The notes under the pieces: model-generated
Told to the model about the DNA's origin: nothing
The model's input: only the letters and a program-made list of their open reading frames with translations
Databases searched by the model: none
Position numbers and translations under genes: made by a program
In this document: positions 19,117 through 29,162 of the stretch, piece by piece
Layout of the letters: each line of letters begins with the position of its first letter
How positions within the stretch are numbered: position 1 is the stretch's first letter
From: Chrysopilus asiliformis
Taxonomy: Eukaryota; Arthropoda; Insecta; Diptera; Rhagionidae
NCBI GenBank assembly: GCA_964034945.1
Contig: OZ035963.1
Location: 36,834,361 to 36,898,360 of the forward strand
Reading direction: 5' to 3'
Length of the DNA stretch: 64,000 nucleotides

Positions 19117-19438
19117 TGGGCATTTCCACACACAGTTGTAACGACAACCAGTTCGAGTCCACACGCTGTTGTTACCAGTTGTGTCAGTTTTATATGTGTG
19201 AGTGCGAATATTGGCATTGTGGTTTGAACGTGAGTAGAGAAGCATCGTAGTGTGAGAAATCATAATTTCACCCATGGAAAAATTTTATTGTTGTTTACTT
19301 GTGTTAGTGCATGCAGAACTTTTGGTCACTCTTGAACTTCGCCCAAACGTTCATCACTTGCAGAACCCCCTCCACTAGTCACTGACCAATCAGAACCCGA
19401 TCCGCAGATGCAAGAATACACGTGTGGAAAGGCCCATT
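19117..19438. mobile_element. MITE with TGGGC..TTTCCACAC termini
   Basis: Left TGGGCATTTCCACAC and right GTGTGGAAAGGCCCA are inverted. About 320 bp, non-coding. The target duplication was not resolved. Confidence 0.5.
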
Positions 19439-20034
19439 GTGATACCAACATTAGACGGCCAAACGTAACGCAGTCTATTCGGTCCGCAACTAATATTCTT
19501 AAAAACTGTGGAAGCATCGCATGTAAACGCTTTGTCAAAGACCAGCTGATACTTTTTATGTGATTTATTTGCTAGTTATTTCAGGAATTTTGAAGTGAAA
19601 ATAACAACACTTTTTTGCCTGTACTGTCTTATGAATGGGCCTAAGCTTTTTAGTTCCAATTTTTTGTTGCCCCAAAAAATAGCTCGTGTTCATGAAACTA
19701 GAGCAAATTGGCTTTCCAACACAAGTGAAACCCCTATTGCAGGGATACGCAACTAGATTTTGTGGCGGGCGAAATTTGAAGTTTGAGGTCATACCGCGGG
19801 CCGCAGCAAATAAATTTAGAGCTTCATTTTTTGCCTTCTTTGTGTTATCCAGGAATCACCACGTGGAGGTGAGGCAAAGTCGAATCCCTTTTCTTTTTGT
19901 TTTTTTTTTGTTTATTTGTTTTTCTTCGTTTTTGTTTTGTTTTCTTTTTATGTTTTTTTATTACTATCGCCGATATCGACATTCTGATAACTTCGCCACA
20001 AGAGCAATTATTTTAATCGTTGTAAAATGCACTT

Positions 20035-20278
20035 TTAATGTGAAAACTGTGCTACTTGATCTTGGGCCAGTTTCTTGAAACTCGGTTCGTAAGTGGTATT
20101 GGCCACTAGCATGCAGTCGCGCAAATGGTCGTCAGTCATACGATTTTGAAATTTATTCTTTATTATATTCATCTTAATAAATAAATAAATCTTAGAAAAT
20201 GCTGTTTCACAAATATATATATGGACCCGAACATCGATCATAGCAAAGTACTCATTCTTTTGAGATTTGGAAAAGATT
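20035..20278 (-). pseudogene. hAT transposase C-terminus (dimerisation region)
   Basis: Reads CETAFSKIYLFIKMNIIKNK, then RMTDDHLRDC, then YEPSFKKLA and ends QFSH. This is the C-terminal hAT dimerisation pattern of ZBED5/SCAND3-like proteins (CESAFS...NxIKxKxRxRLTDxHLxDC). It directly adjoins the LINE at 20279. Its other half resumes after the LINE at 23176. Stops and a frame change near the joint (TCTTTTCCAAATCTCAAAAG) show that it had already decayed. Confidence 0.78.
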
Positions 20279-20279
20279 A

Positions 20280-22673
20280 GCCTTATCTGATCTGTTGTTT
20301 GATGTATGTTCGAGGTATCCAAAGATAATCTTAGCAGGTGATTTTAATATGAACTTGATTGCTAGTAGTAGTTTGAATCGTTGCGTGAAATTCTTTGATC
20401 AGTTCAATTTGGGAGTATATTGCTACAAAAAAGACCCAACATATATTCAATGTGGCACTGAGTCGCTTCTTGACTTCTTCGTTGCGAGCTGTGACGCGGA
20501 TCTTCAAGTCCTACCAAATAAGGTGATTTCAGGGATATCGAGACACTGCTTAATATCAGCGTTAGTACCTATTGAGAAACATTCTAAAGTATCTACATAT
20601 TCTTATAGAAACTACTCGAAAATAAATTTGGAGTGCTTACTCAATGAAGCTGCTGGTAGTTTAAACCTTAACTCGATTTATCATATTCTCAGCGTTAATG
20701 ACCAAGTAAAAATTCTAAATAATGAGCTGTTGTACTTATTTGATCGGTTTGTTCCTATAGAAACCTACAATAATAAATTGTTTAAGCCACCTTGGTTTAG
20801 TCATGACATCTCTCTTGCCCGTAAAGCTAGGAATGTTGCCTATACTTGTTATAAAAGATGTCGCTGTTCAGTGTGCTGGGAAAAATTCTGCAAAGCGCGA
20901 AACAAGGTAAATAGACTAGTTAGGGATGCTAAGATGAAGTTTAGTGAGACATATCTATCACCTGCCCAACCAACATCGCATCTTTGGAAAAAGTTGAGAA
21001 CGTTAGGGGCTGTGAAGTCAAATTCGTTTACTATCAGCTTGGAACCTGACGAACTTATAACCTACTTCACAGCTAGCAGTCCTGAGTCAGGCTCTTTAGC
21101 AATTAACCCTAGAGAGGAAGCAGAAGATAGTCTCTCCTTGGTGAACACCGATATTTTCGAAGTGCAGCGCGCTCTTTATAACATTAAGTCAGAAGCACAG
21201 GGCATAGATCAAATATCATTAAAATTTGTCAAGTTATTATTTCCAGCAATCGGTAATGTTATTGTTCATATTTTAAATACGGCTATTACTAAGTCTGTGT
21301 TTCCTAATCCTTGGAAAATTGGCAAGATATTACCCATTCCTAAAAAGACCTGTCCAACAGATGCTAGTGATTACAGACCAATCAGTATTTTATCGTGTTT
21401 GTCTAAGTTGCTAGAAATTGTGGTTAAAGACCAAATATTAAAGCACATAAACAGGCACAATCTAGTGTATCAACATCAATCAGGCTTTAGGGCTGGCTAT
21501 AATACTACGGGCACTGTATTGGATGTCACTGAAAGTGCTAGGCAGGCAATGGACAAAGGACTTTTTAGTGTATTGACGCTAGTTGATTTTCGTAAAGCGT
21601 TTGATAATGTGGACCATAACTTGTTAATAAATAAATTATTCACCCAATTTCGATTTTCTATGTCTGCCTGTAAATTTCTGCAGACATACCTGAGAGACAG
21701 AATTCAGATCGTTCAAGTTGGAGATAGGCAATCTATACCTGGTAAAGTCTGCAAAGGTGTGCCTCAAGGATCTATCTTGGGCCCAATACTGTTCATTCTA
21801 TTTATAAATGACGTTAGTAATGCTCTTTCGTTCAGTAGAACACATCTTTTTGCAGATGATCTGCAGCTTTCAAATTATGGAAATCCTAATAATCCTTTGC
21901 AGTGTATTAATGAAGTAAATAGTGACATTAGCAGCTTAATTTCTTGGTCTAATCTTAATAAATTGCCAGTGAACCCAATAAAAACTCAAGTAATGGCTAT
22001 TTACAAAAAGACTATAAGTAGTTCCTTGCCTCCTATTGTAGTTGACAACGCAGTGATTCCATACACCAACAAAGTAATGAACCTAGGTATTGTGATTGAT
22101 GAGTTACTGTCTTTTGATGATCATGTTAGTTACATTATTAAAAAAACATATGCAGTGCTTTCAAGAATGCATTCACTTAGCCTCCCTTTGTCTGTCGATT
22201 TGAAGAAGAAACTAATGTTCGCTTTAGTGATCCCATTTTTTACGTATGGTTGTGAAGTGTATTCTGGTTGCTCACGTTACAACATAAAACGGTTAACTAA
22301 ATGCATAAATGCAGTTGTAAGGTACATTTACAATCTTAAGCGTAGGGATCATGTGTCTAGTTTTGTTCTTGATTTTCTTGGCTCTGACTTATTCCAATTT
22401 ATTAACTGCAGGATTGTACAGTATCTTCACAAAGTCATAATAACTGGCAAACCCCCATATATAAAAGCTAAAGTCGAATTTCTAAATTCCAGTAGAATAT
22501 GTCAAATTAAAATTCTTAAACATTCCCACATGATTATGGAGAGGTCATTCTTTATTAGAGCTGCTAATATATGGAATAAGTTGCCGCCTGAGTTACATCT
22601 AGTTGGAAAACCAAACTTGTTTAAATCTAAAATTAAACAGTATTTCCAATCAAACAGACCGCCAGAAAGATGA
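20280..22673 (+). CDS. LINE ORF2: partial endonuclease plus complete reverse transcriptase
   Basis: The frame is open from the truncation point to TGA at 22671-22673, about 797 codons. The first 90 residues are the C-terminal third of an APE-type endonuclease (IILAGDFN near the start, then SDH-like GISRHCLIS). A linker follows, then a full reverse transcriptase: DYRPISILSCLSKLLE, LVDFRKAFDNVDH, GVPQGSILGPILFILFIND and the catalytic HLFADD. The C-terminus has the usual W..LP.E segment (ANIWNKLPPELH). No RNase H is present. The pattern fits CR1/L2/Jockey-group LINEs. The RT frame is intact, but the missing 5' end makes this a dead-on-arrival copy. Confidence 0.9.
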   Translation, partial: ALSDLLFDVCSRYPKIILAGDFNMNLIASSSLNRCVKFFDQFNLGVYCYKKDPTYIQCGTESLLDFFVASCDADLQVLPNKVISGISRHCLISALVPIEKHSKVSTYSYRNYSKINLECLLNEAAGSLNLNSIYHILSVNDQVKILNNELLYLFDRFVPIETYNNKLFKPPWFSHDISLARKARNVAYTCYKRCRCSVCWEKFCKARNKVNRLVRDAKMKFSETYLSPAQPTSHLWKKLRTLGAVKSNSFTISLEPDELITYFTASSPESGSLAINPREEAEDSLSLVNTDIFEVQRALYNIKSEAQGIDQISLKFVKLLFPAIGNVIVHILNTAITKSVFPNPWKIGKILPIPKKTCPTDASDYRPISILSCLSKLLEIVVKDQILKHINRHNLVYQHQSGFRAGYNTTGTVLDVTESARQAMDKGLFSVLTLVDFRKAFDNVDHNLLINKLFTQFRFSMSACKFLQTYLRDRIQIVQVGDRQSIPGKVCKGVPQGSILGPILFILFINDVSNALSFSRTHLFADDLQLSNYGNPNNPLQCINEVNSDISSLISWSNLNKLPVNPIKTQVMAIYKKTISSSLPPIVVDNAVIPYTNKVMNLGIVIDELLSFDDHVSYIIKKTYAVLSRMHSLSLPLSVDLKKKLMFALVIPFFTYGCEVYSGCSRYNIKRLTKCINAVVRYIYNLKRRDHVSSFVLDFLGSDLFQFINCRIVQYLHKVIITGKPPYIKAKVEFLNSSRICQIKILKHSHMIMERSFFIRAANIWNKLPPELHLVGKPNLFKSKIKQYFQSNRPPER

Positions 22674-23167
22674 CTGAATTGTATATTCACCACGCATCAC
22701 TCTATTCCCCACTCTTTTATGGTTTTAGTCTTGAATTAAGGAGATAAAGAAACACATACCCACCATCCATATTGTTTAAATTTTCAGGTAAAGTTATTAT
22801 GAATTATGCTCAAAGCTGTGATTGAATTTTTTTTATTTTTTTTTTATTTTTATTTGTTATTATTAAGTAAATTGAATTATTATGAATGAATTTATATTAT
22901 TATTATTATTTTCGTTTTTATTTTTATTTTTTATGAATTTTGAATTGTAATCTCATGACTGAGAATATTAATATTTTGATTGTTAGATTAATTTAATAGC
23001 ATTGAAATGTATTATTATTATTATGAAATATGTAATTTAATTATTTTATTTTTATTTTCTTTTTCTTTATAAAAAATTGTTATTTAGTAAGTAAGTAAAA
23101 TACTTATGTAACCACATAAGGCATTATGCCTTCATAAGGTTCAATAAATAAATAAATAAAATAAAAT
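22674..23167 (+). other. LINE 3' UTR and tail
   Basis: AT-rich 3' UTR with several TTATTATT tracts, a 15-nt hairpin AAGGCATTATGCCTT and a terminal AATAAATAAATAAAT repeat. The hairpin is also present in the second LINE copy (25316-25330 on the minus strand). Confidence 0.7.
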
Positions 23168-23175
23168 AAAAGATT

Positions 23176-23426
23176 GTTCAGGGAGTGTCTGTCCAAAATT
23201 TTCTAACATCTGTTTCGGCAAATTTCTCTCGCACCACATTACTCTCTTGAAATTCAATAATTTCCAGTTGCAATTTAGCCTTTTCAAGATTGAATAGTTG
23301 CACTGCCGTATTGACCCAATTACCATTTGTCTCAAGACTGAATGGGCTTTGTATTGCTCCTAATAATTCGCTAATTGGACAAAAATCAGTAAATCGTGAA
23401 GCAAATTCAAATTGCAAATCTTTCAA
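23176..23426 (-). pseudogene. hAT transposase, internal segment
   Basis: Reads LQFEFASRFTDF, then NLEKAKLQLEIIEFQESNVV, then REKF and FW. This matches the segment before the dimerisation domain of ZBED-type hAT transposases (LELIxLQxDxxLKxKF...FW). A frameshift is needed near the FW to reach PEQSF, which then continues on the other side of the LINE. The N-terminal catalytic part is not recognisable in this window. Confidence 0.72.
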
Positions 23427-23534
23427 AAAACCCTCGTATTCCTCAAACTGTGGAATTTATTCAACATTACTTTCAAAATTAATTCAATAATTTAAAGCAA
23501 AATTGATATTGTTTCTGGGTATAATTTCCTTGTC

Positions 23535-23741
23535 TTGAGCCTCTCTAAAAGATTTGAAAAATTTATTACGAAAAATATAAGTGGAAATCATAATCTTGTG
23601 CCAAAATCACTGTACTGTCGACAGATCTGCGACGATTTTATGAAAGGTAAAACGGATACTAAGCCAGCTAATCAAATCAAAACTAAAGTTGTTACAGTGG
23701 AAAAACTCCGAAGTTTAGTGTTGCAACAAATTGTGTCCTAA
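23535..23741 (+). CDS. Unrecognised small ORF convergent with e(y)2
   Basis: Open from about 23494 to TAA at 23739-23741, with no ATG at a natural start (the frame is entered at TTG). The translation (RFEKFITKNISGNHNLVPKS, then ICDDFMKGK) looks protein-like but matches nothing I know. It may be the last exon of a plus-strand gene, a relic, or chance. It ends 51 bp before the e(y)2 stop on the opposite strand. Confidence 0.25.
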   Translation: MSLSKRFEKFITKNISGNHNLVPKSLYCRQICDDFMKGKTDTKPANQIKTKVVTVEKLRSLVLQQIVS

Positions 23742-23791
23742 GTACAACATAATTTTTAAATAAACTAAAAAAATACATTGAAATTTTTTAA

Positions 23792-24130
23792 TTAAATTTC
23801 GATGCCCTCGCGTGTCTCCAAGCTAGTTTTAATTTTTAGGAGCAGTTCTTTCTTTACAGGATCAGGAACCAAAGATCTTGCTTTCGGAGTTACCTCTTGA
23901 ATAATTTGATCAACGTTTACACTGCCTCCCTTCTGCTTCACGGCGTCACGGCAAAGTAGTCTGACTTGATCTCGCCAGCCGCATTCAGTGAGTCGGTGTC
24001 TTAGCAAATCTTTCAACCTAAAACAAAATAAAATTACTTTGTGAGTGTTGTGTAGTGCAAATTAGTTTCTTCACTTTGAGCGATCCCCTTGTAATATAGT
24101 TGCCTGATCTACCACTTTTGTTAGTGTCAT
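23792..24130 (-). CDS. e(y)2: e(y)2/ENY2, SAGA and TREX-2 subunit
   Basis: Two exons on the minus strand: 24075-24130 (ATG at 24130) and 23792-24017, joined across a 57-nt intron with GTGAAG donor and TTTTGTTTTAG acceptor. The phase is maintained (18 codons plus 2 nt, then 1 nt). The 93-aa product contains [20 protein letters not shown] and [18 protein letters not shown]. These are hallmarks of ENY2, the small helical Sus1-family protein shared by the SAGA deubiquitinase module and the TREX-2 mRNA-export complex in the nucleus. The length fits the family (about 100 aa). No defects are visible. It is the only host gene in a block of TE relics. Confidence 0.94.
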
Positions 24131-24340
24131 GATTTTAATGTTTCTGATTTTTTTGTTTAATCAAAGCAATTACAAACAATCCCAATTTCCAACAAATGTT
24201 GACATCTATTCCGAGAGTCACATTGATTTTTTGTCGTTTCTAAAATTTTTACTAAACTTTCTTTTATTAGAGTCCTTGATCACCATATACTAGTGAGCCT
24301 ACATATATAGAGACTGGACAGCTCAAAAATAGCTATTCCG
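24131..24340. other. e(y)2 upstream region
   Basis: About 200 bp between the e(y)2 ATG and the first downstream MITE. It probably holds the e(y)2 promoter, but no TATA box or other core motif can be asserted. Confidence 0.4.
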
Positions 24341-24343
24341 TAA

Positions 24344-24738
24344 AGCCTAGTACGCAGTTCGAGTAAAATGAAATTTTAACGCGGTCTCCAAATTGGCACA
24401 TTAAAACCGAAGTAAAAACTGTTTGTGGAGAAAAAACATTGACAGCCGAGCACACACAATTAAAAAACCACACTCGTTAAGAAAACTGGAAACAGAACCT
24501 CTATTATTTTCATCTGTCAAATTTTTACCTCGAATTTAATGTACCGAACAGTTAAAATGCTGGTAAAATCAAGTGGAGACTTTCTACACCATCTAGTGAG
24601 GCAACATTGCAACATGAGTTTTTCACATCATTTTACCAGCGAACTGCGTACCGCTTGGTAAAATTTCTGAGGTTAAATTTAAGCGCAGTGTTAAATTTGT
24701 ATGGAAAATTTCATTTTACTCGAACTGCGTACTAGGCT
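24344..24738. mobile_element. PIF/Harbinger-type MITE upstream of e(y)2
   Basis: Inverted termini AGCCTAGTACGCAGTTCGAG (left) and its complement ...GTACTAGGCT (right). Flanked by TAA at 24341-24343 and 24739-24741. 395 bp, non-coding, lying about 210 bp upstream of the e(y)2 ATG. Confidence 0.82.
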
Positions 24739-25286
24739 TAAAGTTTGAGTTTTTATCTGAATATGACAGATTTTAATAAGAATTATTCTAAACTCTTTTT
24801 AGTAGTATTTTGTGTACGGTTTGTGGATTTAAAAAATTATTTGGCCTAGAATATGTGGTATTTTGCCAAGTAAAATTAAAAAGATCAGCATTTGTAGTTT
24901 CTTCCAGTGTTGTGCCGCGTAGTCTACGTGATGTAGACTACACCATTGTCTACGCGTAGACTATTACTGTAGACAATAGTCTATTCTCTACACGTAGACA
25001 ATGTAGACAATCAATAAAATAAAGGATAGCTGATTTAGTTTTAAAATCTCATTTTATTCAATTAATTTTAACATAATAAAGCACAATTTCCAGGAAGCAA
25101 TCGCCAAATGCTTTACATGAGAACTTCGGAGCAAACTTTAATGGCAATTCTAATTCTATGCATGCAATCTAAGCGGTTTTTTTTTTAATTTTTGCAAGTG
25201 AAATCACATTGAATTCTAAAACCAATTTTGTTTCACACATTTTTCAATATAACGAACCGTTTATTTTAAAAAAAACTGATTCATTT

Positions 25287-26935
25287 AATAATAATAATAA
25301 TTTATTTACACACAAAAGGCATTTTGCCTTATACAAAGGTGTACAGTAAAGAAAATAATTTACATTACATTAATAATTATAAAAGCTTCAAAGATATTTG
25401 CAATAAATAACACATTAGATATACAAAGGTAAATATAATAAGTTTAAGTTAAATTAAATTTAAAACTAAAATTATAATTAATATTAACATTTTTAACAAT
25501 ATCAATACTATTAATACCAATACTAATACTAATATTAATAATAATATTAAAAATAAAATTAAAATTAAAATTAAACCACCACACATACTCAATAAAAAGG
25601 AAATATTAAAAAAAAATATATAGGAATTATAAATTTACAAGAATTTAAACAGTAATACGATGCAAATTGAAGCAATGTAAAAAAAAAAAAAAAGAGAAAT
25701 CTCAAAGTATTAATCAAGAGGTCTGTACAATTCAACAATAACATTCTTTTTAAAAATATTCAGTCTACTCTGATTTTTAAGGTCATTAGAAAGTTCATTC
25801 CACAGTTTAATGGCCCTAACAAAGAAAGACTTATCCATAATACCACTACTACGACTAGGAATTTTCATAAGACGCAATCTAGAAGAATTAATAAAAGTTA
25901 TATAACTGAATAGGAAACTAGGTATTTTCGTAGAGTAAATCTTATGAAGGAAAATAACACAACGGATATTGAAAAATGAAAAAATATCACAGCCAAGAAA
26001 GTCGCGAACGAAATTAGAAACATGATCATATTTTTTTAGTCCATAGATAAATCTTATCACAGAATTAAAGCATTTCTTAAGACGTAATAGGTTACCAACA
26101 GAGCTGCCTGAGAAAACCTCACAGCCATAACAAAATAAAGGCAAGATTAAAGCTTTGGTAAGTCTTTGTTTGACCTGAAGAGGAAGGTATAAATTGACAG
26201 AATTTAAGCGACTAATTACACTAAAAGTTCGTTTGATAATGAGACTAACATGATCCTCCCAACTTAGTGTTTCATCAAAGATTACTCCTAAGTTAATAAC
26301 TTTTTTCTGGTACGGAATGATAGTTTGATTGAGTAGCACTGGTTTTAGTTGACTAGAAATGGGTTTACGATAGAAAGCAATAACTTGCGATTTAGATGGA
26401 TTGATAGACATTTTATTTGCTATAGCCCAGCGATTTAAACAACATAGATCCTCATTAACTTCATTAACACAAGTATCTTTAGAATTAAGTTTACCGACGT
26501 TCAAAAATTGAAGGTCATCAGCGAACATGTGAATTTTTCCAAATTTTATTGAGTTGTAGGCATCATTAATAAACATCAAAAAAAGGATTGGGCCTAAAAT
26601 AGAACCTTGGGGAACACCACAGGATATAGATTTGAAAGAAGAAGTACACTCACCCACTTTAACTGCTTGGCATCTATCATACAAAAAGGATTTAATAAAA
26701 TTATGGGCAGTAAGAGAAAGCTTAAACTGGGAAACTAACTTACGGAGTAAAAGGATATGATTGACGCTATCGAAAGCTTTACGAAAATCAATTAAAGCTA
26801 GTATTGCAAAATTATTATTATCAATAGCCTGTCGCACCAACTCAGAGATATCAATAACCGTTCCTGTTGTACTATGCCCATCCCTAAAACCCGACTGAGT
26901 TGGACAAAGAAAGTTAGTATGGGATGGCTTTGCTC
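25287..26935 (-). mobile_element. Second CR1/Jockey-like LINE, heavily 5'-truncated
   Basis: Minus-strand orientation. The 3' tail is the ATT repeat near 25287-25303, and the hairpin AAGGCAAAATGCCTT lies just inside. The copy begins within the reverse transcriptase near 26935, after a TGA. It is related to, but clearly diverged from, the LINE at 20279. Confidence 0.85.
25710..26932 (-). pseudogene. LINE reverse transcriptase, C-terminal half
   Basis: Open from about 26932 to TAA at 25710. It starts near TQSGFRDGHSTTGT and contains LIDFRKAFDSVNH, GVPQGSILGPILFLMFIND and HMFADD, so the catalytic palm is present. The fingers and the whole endonuclease are missing. It ends in the ..LWNELSNDL.. 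segment that corresponds to ..IWNKLPPEL.. in the first copy. The two proteins align along their length with many substitutions, implying different subfamilies. Truncated, so non-functional. Confidence 0.88.
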
Positions 26936-27415
26936 ATTTAATATTATCTGTTTAATTCTAGTCTTTAGCTCAATTCCGTTGAGAGTTGTCGTATACAATT
27001 TCACTGTGGTCACGGACTCACTGCATAAACGATAGGAAATGAAGTTAGATTCACATACAAGCAAAAAAGACAAAGGCACGACGCTGGTGTCGCTGAGGAG
27101 CCCAGTTAGCGAGTTTTCATATAAATTTAACTCTTTAGGGACACCACCGCCTCGACATTTCTAGTAATTGGCCATTTCATATATAGTATAATATTAGATA
27201 TATAACTCACTGATAGCTTTGTTTTGACAGATATGAGAAAGTCTACATTGTCTACGCAAAGTCAACATTGTCCCATGTCTACATGTCTACATTGTCTACC
27301 CCAAATCTACGCCCATGTCTACATTGTCTACCCCAAATCTATTGTCTACGCTATTGTCTACACTGAAGTGTAGACAATTAAAGTCTACGCGTAGAGGAAC
27401 AACACTGGTTTCTCC

Positions 27416-27856
27416 CCACTTAAAAACTGAAATGAATAGTAACTAAACTTGAAATTCCTATTTTCTCATAGCAATGGAGTAAGAAATAAAATAAAATTCT
27501 TTGAATCACCTTTGAGTTTTTCCCATAAATCGAAGACCTTTTTTAATCGATATTTTTCAGAGAAGTGACATCGGTTTCCGAAGTCTTGTGAAAAACCAAA
27601 CTACTGAACAGGATTAAAAAACGCTATTTTTAAATTCTAGACTAATTTTCACACAGGTATCCCACAAGGTAGTGTCTGACCGGAAATTTCTGTTCCGACC
27701 AGTTTCGGCCAAAAATTACACTTATTGATATTTTCAGATTTTATATAAATAATTTTCTTATTTTATTATAATAAAATCTGTTTAAGCCTTTGATCCAGAA
27801 AAACTGGACTTAAATAAATCGATTAAAACATCTTTTGTTCAACTATGTGATAATAA
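27416..27856. other. Intergenic DNA, no gene seen
   Basis: AT-rich. Contains a short stretch readable as GIPQGSV (27657-27677), too short to claim a further RT relic. Nothing else recognised. Confidence 0.4.
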
Positions 27857-27914
27857 CGGGTGCCGGTCAATTTATCGTGAACAATTTATCGTGAACAATT
27901 TATCGTACAACAAT

Positions 27915-28958
27915 AGCTGCGACCCATTGGGCTGATTTTTTTACTCCGGAGTAAATTTTCAATGGGTCGAATTTTTTATGCCAAGAACAATTTCTAACCT
28001 CAAAATTGAGCTGTCATATTTGTGTAGCAGTGCTGTGAATCGAACTATTGTCTCCAGTTAAATATTCAATTTAAAATATGAATCAGCCACGAAAATGGTC
28101 ATTCAATGAGGGGAAAGCCCTTATTTCTTGTTACAAAAACAGAAAAGAGGAATATTTTCGAACCAGAAGCAAAAATCGGTTCTGGGAAAATATGTTGCAA
28201 GATCTGGAGGCTGAAGATGTACTGGTTAGTAATTTATTTAATTAATAAAGAAAAACAATTAAACATTTTATATATTCACAGCTTTCACTGGCGACGCCGG
28301 AAAATCTGGAGGTGAAGTGGAAAAGTCTTTACCGCGCTTATAAGAACGCGAAAAACCGAGGGACTGGATCTAGTGCTTCAAAATTTCCATCACTTTCATC
28401 CTCGTATAATAAATTTAATATCTAAACCAAGATTTTCATTATGTATTGATTATAAAGAGAAAGTATACACCATTTTTACCTGATTATGCTCCATAATTAA
28501 TTTTTTAATACAGATTTTGTGGGCGCTAAACAACAATTCGTTGGCCGTCAGAGAATCCCAATCGTCTCAGGTTTAATTAATATTTATGTCCGTTGCTTTA
28601 CATATCAATATATATGTTTTGTTGATTAATGTCAATAAAATATTTACCAAAACTTATGATTTTTTAGTTATTTTTAGTCTTTTTGCGTTCAACCAAATAT
28701 AATCACACTAAAAATATTGAAATGACAATTTAAACTTTGCTTTCACAAGTTTTTATCATTTTAGCCATAATGTAATTTCCATAAGAGTTACAATTGAATA
28801 CACTCCGCCGATCTGAGAGAAAAATTTCCCATTCAAACGTTTGTGACTACGATATGGCAATACATGTTCTTGAAAATTGTTCGTGAATTGGAGGTGGTGC
28901 AGTTTTGCTCTGTTCGGGAACACTCCGGAGTAAAAAATCAGCCCAATGGGTCGCAGCT
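27915..28958 (+). mobile_element. Harbinger-like element encoding only a Myb/SANT-like protein
   Basis: About 37-bp inverted termini starting AGCTGCGACCCATTGGGCTG on the left and complementary on the right, each containing ACTCCGGAGT. The flanks are AAT at 27912-27914 and 28959-28961; removing the element and one AAT restores the CAATTTATCGT repeat register exactly. 1044 bp with one small spliced gene. The 3-bp duplication and the Myb-like gene suggest PIF/Harbinger, whose autonomous members encode a transposase plus such a protein; no transposase is present. Confidence 0.75.
28078..28425 (+). CDS. Myb/SANT-like DNA-binding protein of the Harbinger-like element
   Basis: Two exons: 28078-28224 and 28282-28425, with a 57-nt intron (CTG|GTTAGT donor, TTCACAG|CTTTC acceptor) and phase kept. 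The 96-aa product begins MNQPRKWSFNEGKALISCYK and includes NRFWENMLQDL. Exon 2 continues LEVKWKSLYRAYKNAK. This is the trihelix Myb/SANT-like fold with its spaced Trp residues, common in Harbinger accessory proteins. The C-terminus (SLSSSYNKFNI) stops where relatives carry a W-P-F segment, so it may be shortened. Its presumed role is binding the element's termini and helping the transposase into the nucleus. Confidence 0.72.
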
Positions 28959-29027
28959 AATTTATCGTAAGAACAATTTATCGTAAGAACAATTTATCGT
29001 AAGAACAATTTATCGTGATGAAGATTA

Positions 29028-29162
29028 TTGTGATGGGTTGGGCCGGATGAGTGGGTGGGTGGGGTGAATGGGTGGGATGAGTGGGTGGAAGGGAGGGGTG
29101 GGTGGAAGGGGAGGGGTAGGGGGAGGGGAAGGGGTGAAGGGGAGGGGGAAGGGGGAGGGGGA
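29028..29162 (+). repeat. G-rich purine tract in the foldback loop
   Basis: About 135 bp of GGGTGG, GGGGAGGGG and similar units with dozens of G3-G5 runs on the plus strand. It is capable in principle of G-quadruplex formation and stands out sharply against the AT-rich surroundings. Confidence 0.8.

Larger units (their letters stand above)
20279..23167 (+). mobile_element. CR1/Jockey-like LINE, 5'-truncated, with 8-bp target duplication
   Basis: Target duplications AAAAGATT at 20271-20278 and 23168-23175. The copy starts inside the endonuclease domain and ends with a hairpin (AAGGCATTATGCCTT, 23117-23131) followed by (AATA)n. It lies in sense on the plus strand within a minus-strand hAT gene. 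Confidence 0.9.
19740..23430 (-). mobile_element. Decayed hAT transposon, ZBED-like, split by a LINE
   Basis: Minus-strand transposase segments lie at 23176-23426 and 20035-20278, separated by a LINE inserted with an AAAAGATT duplication. The element's probable 3' end is CAGGGATACGCAACTAG at 19740, followed by a CGCGGGCCGCA motif common near the termini of this hAT group. The other end was not found. Confidence 0.7.
24905..27407. mobile_element. Non-autonomous hAT element carrying a LINE copy
   Basis: Ends CAGTGTTGTGCC (left) and the inverted ...GGAACAACACTG (right), a hAT-type CAGNG terminus. Flanking 8-mers GTTTCTTC (24897-24904) and GTTTCTCC (27408-27415) match at 7 of 8. Both subterminal regions are packed with GTCTACG/CGTAGAC repeats. 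The middle is occupied by a minus-strand LINE at 25287-26935. No hAT transposase is seen. Confidence 0.82.

Noticed and set aside
22830..23070. CRISPR-like or satellite array in the ATT-rich LINE 3' UTR
   Set aside because: Simple low-complexity ATT/TTA sequence without unit structure; eukaryotic context.
27657..27677. GIPQGSV reading, possible third reverse-transcriptase fragment
   Set aside because: Seven codons with no supporting frame on either side.
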